NCBI GenBank assembly: GCA_002382605.1
Contig: DFYG01000033.1
Span: 1-5,519, forward strand
Reading direction: 5' to 3'
DNA length: 5,519 nt
Source of the DNA: Synergistaceae bacterium UBA4088
GTDB lineage: Bacteria; Synergistota; Synergistia; Synergistales; Thermovirgaceae
The notes below the pieces were generated by a model. The model saw only the letters and a program-made list of their open reading frames with translations, was not told the origin of the DNA and did no database searches. This document shows positions 4,683-5,519 of the stretch, piece after piece; the stretch's first letter is position 1, and every line of letters begins with the position of its first letter. The position numbers were made by a program, and so were the translations under genes.

Positions 4683-5519
4683 TCAGGCTCCCCCGGATCT
4701 TTTGCGGTAAGTAACGCTTTCGAGGGGATCTTCGTTCACCTCGAGCCGCAGCACATCAGGCCGTGCGTAATGTCCGACGGCGTCAAAGTCGAACCGGCTT
4801 TCGGCGATCTCGCCGAGGTCCAGATCGGCAAAAAGGATATCCTCCCGATCGCGCACAGGACCCGCAAGATACTCTCCCAGGGGACCGATGATGGCGCTTC
4901 CGCCGGGGCAGATGTGCTCCGGCTGGTCCTTGAGATCACCGTAGCAGGCAAGGTCTTCGGGATACATGGATCTGTGGACGTACTGGTTCACGGACAGGAC
5001 GAAACAGCGTCCTTCAAGGGCGATATGACGGATAGTGGACTGCCATATCTCCCGGGAATCAGCGGTGGGCGCCAGGTATATGGTCACACCCTTGCCGTAG
5101 ATGGCCGCCCGTGCAAGTGGCATGTAGTTTTCCCAGCAGATGAGCCCTCCCATCTTTCCGTACGGGGTATCCACCACGGTCAGGGTGCTTCCGTCCCCTT
5201 CACCCCAGATGATGCGTTCCGATCCGGTGGGCTTGAGTTTTCTGTGCTTTCCAAGAAGGCTGCCGTCGGGCCCGAAATAGAGCGTAGTGCAATAAAGGGT
5301 TCCGCCAGCCCGCTCGATGATCCCCATTACCAGGTATGCCCCGAACTTCTTCGCGGCCTCCCCCAGGGCAAGGGTCGTTTCGGACGGGACCTCTACGCTG
5401 TTCTCGAAGTATCGCCTGAAATCCTTCCTCCCGGCGGGAGAGCGACTTCCGACAACTGCTCCGAAGCTGAGCCCTCTTGGATATGCTGGAATAAATGCTT
5501 CGGGAAAAACAATGATCCT
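4683..5519 (-). CDS. Nitrilase, N-terminus beyond the right edge
   Basis: The frame stays open from the stop at 4683 to the right edge, giving 278 visible residues; the first visible ATG (5327) is internal, because 64 upstream codons continue conserved family sequence. Enzymes of this branch hydrolyse nitriles directly to the carboxylic acid and ammonia through a thioimidate on cysteine, usually as large cytoplasmic oligomers. The catalytic triad is all visible: Glu in IIVFPEAF (visible residues 2-9, E7), Lys in GKHRKLKPTG (about 90-99, K94) and Cys in GLICWENYMP (about 125-134, C128). IPAYPRGLSFG (10-20) and HIALEGRCFVLSVNQY downstream are typical of true nitrilases rather than amidases or carbamoylases. 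Roughly 40-50 N-terminal residues are missing, judged from the usual position of the first Glu. The specificity (aliphatic, aromatic, arylacetonitrile or cyanide) cannot be told. It heads a leftward unit with the M23 lipoprotein gene, and its promoter lies outside the window. Confidence 0.93.
   Translation of the reverse strand, partial: RIIVFPEAFIPAYPRGLSFGAVVGSRSPAGRKDFRRYFENSVEVPSETTLALGEAAKKFGAYLVMGIIERAGGTLYCTTLYFGPDGSLLGKHRKLKPTGSERIIWGEGDGSTLTVVDTPYGKMGGLICWENYMPLARAAIYGKGVTIYLAPTADSREIWQSTIRHIALEGRCFVLSVNQYVHRSMYPEDLACYGDLKDQPEHICPGGSAIIGPLGEYLAGPVRDREDILFADLDLGEIAESRFDFDAVGHYARPDVLRLEVNEDPLESVTYRKRSGGA

Noticed and set aside
4683..5327. Nitrilase taken as complete from the ATG at 5327
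   Set aside because: The 64 codons upstream continue conserved nitrilase sequence including the catalytic Glu, so the gene is cut by the window edge and not short.
1..5519. CRISPR array, tRNA or rRNA, insertion sequence, toxin-antitoxin or defence genes
   Set aside because: No regularly spaced repeats, RNA-gene signatures, transposase motifs or terminal repeats were seen on either strand.

Overview
The window is ordinary, gene-dense bacterial chromosome, moderately GC-rich by eye, with strong GGAGG-type ribosome binding sites, one TTG start and short gaps between genes. There are no RNA genes, insertion sequences, CRISPR arrays or phage genes. Gene content alone does not fix the organism. 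The mix of a classic nitrilase, a small nitroreductase, a UspA-type protein and an ABC-F ATPase, with this base composition, would suit an anaerobic lineage such as Synergistota. That is only a weak guess.

Layout, left to right. (1) Positions 1-356, minus strand: the 5' part of a hydrophobic protein resembling the dolichol/phytol (polyprenol) kinase family. It runs off the left edge and has no ATG next to its strong ribosome binding site. (2) Positions 357-460: a short divergent intergenic region. (3) Positions 461-997, plus: a 178-residue FMN-dependent nitroreductase-family protein. (4) Positions 998-1193: a 196-base gap with an inverted repeat and a perfect TATAAT box. (5) Positions 1194-1652, plus: a universal stress protein. 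(6) Positions 1707-3641, plus: an ABC-F ATPase with two ATP-binding cassettes, 54 bases downstream, starting at TTG. A possible 17-codon mini-ORF fills that gap and its stop overlaps the TTG. (7) Positions 3642-3780: a 139-base convergent gap with no convincing terminator. (8) Positions 3781-4674, minus: a lipoprotein with a C-terminal M23 (LytM) peptidase domain and an intact active site. (9) Positions 4683-5519, minus: a nitrilase whose N-terminus lies beyond the right edge, only 8 bases upstream of the M23 gene.

Likely transcription units are the kinase-like gene (leftward), nitroreductase (rightward), usp followed by abc-f (rightward), and nitrilase followed by M23 lipoprotein (leftward). 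The genes do not form an evident pathway: redox/detoxification, stress response, ribosome-associated ATPase, cell-wall hydrolysis and nitrile hydrolysis stand side by side. I see no convincing new multi-gene system. The points most worth a second look are the ATG-less start of the left-edge membrane protein, the mini-ORF overlapping the abc-f start, a substituted glycine in the stress protein's ATP loop, and the tight nitrilase/M23 pairing.
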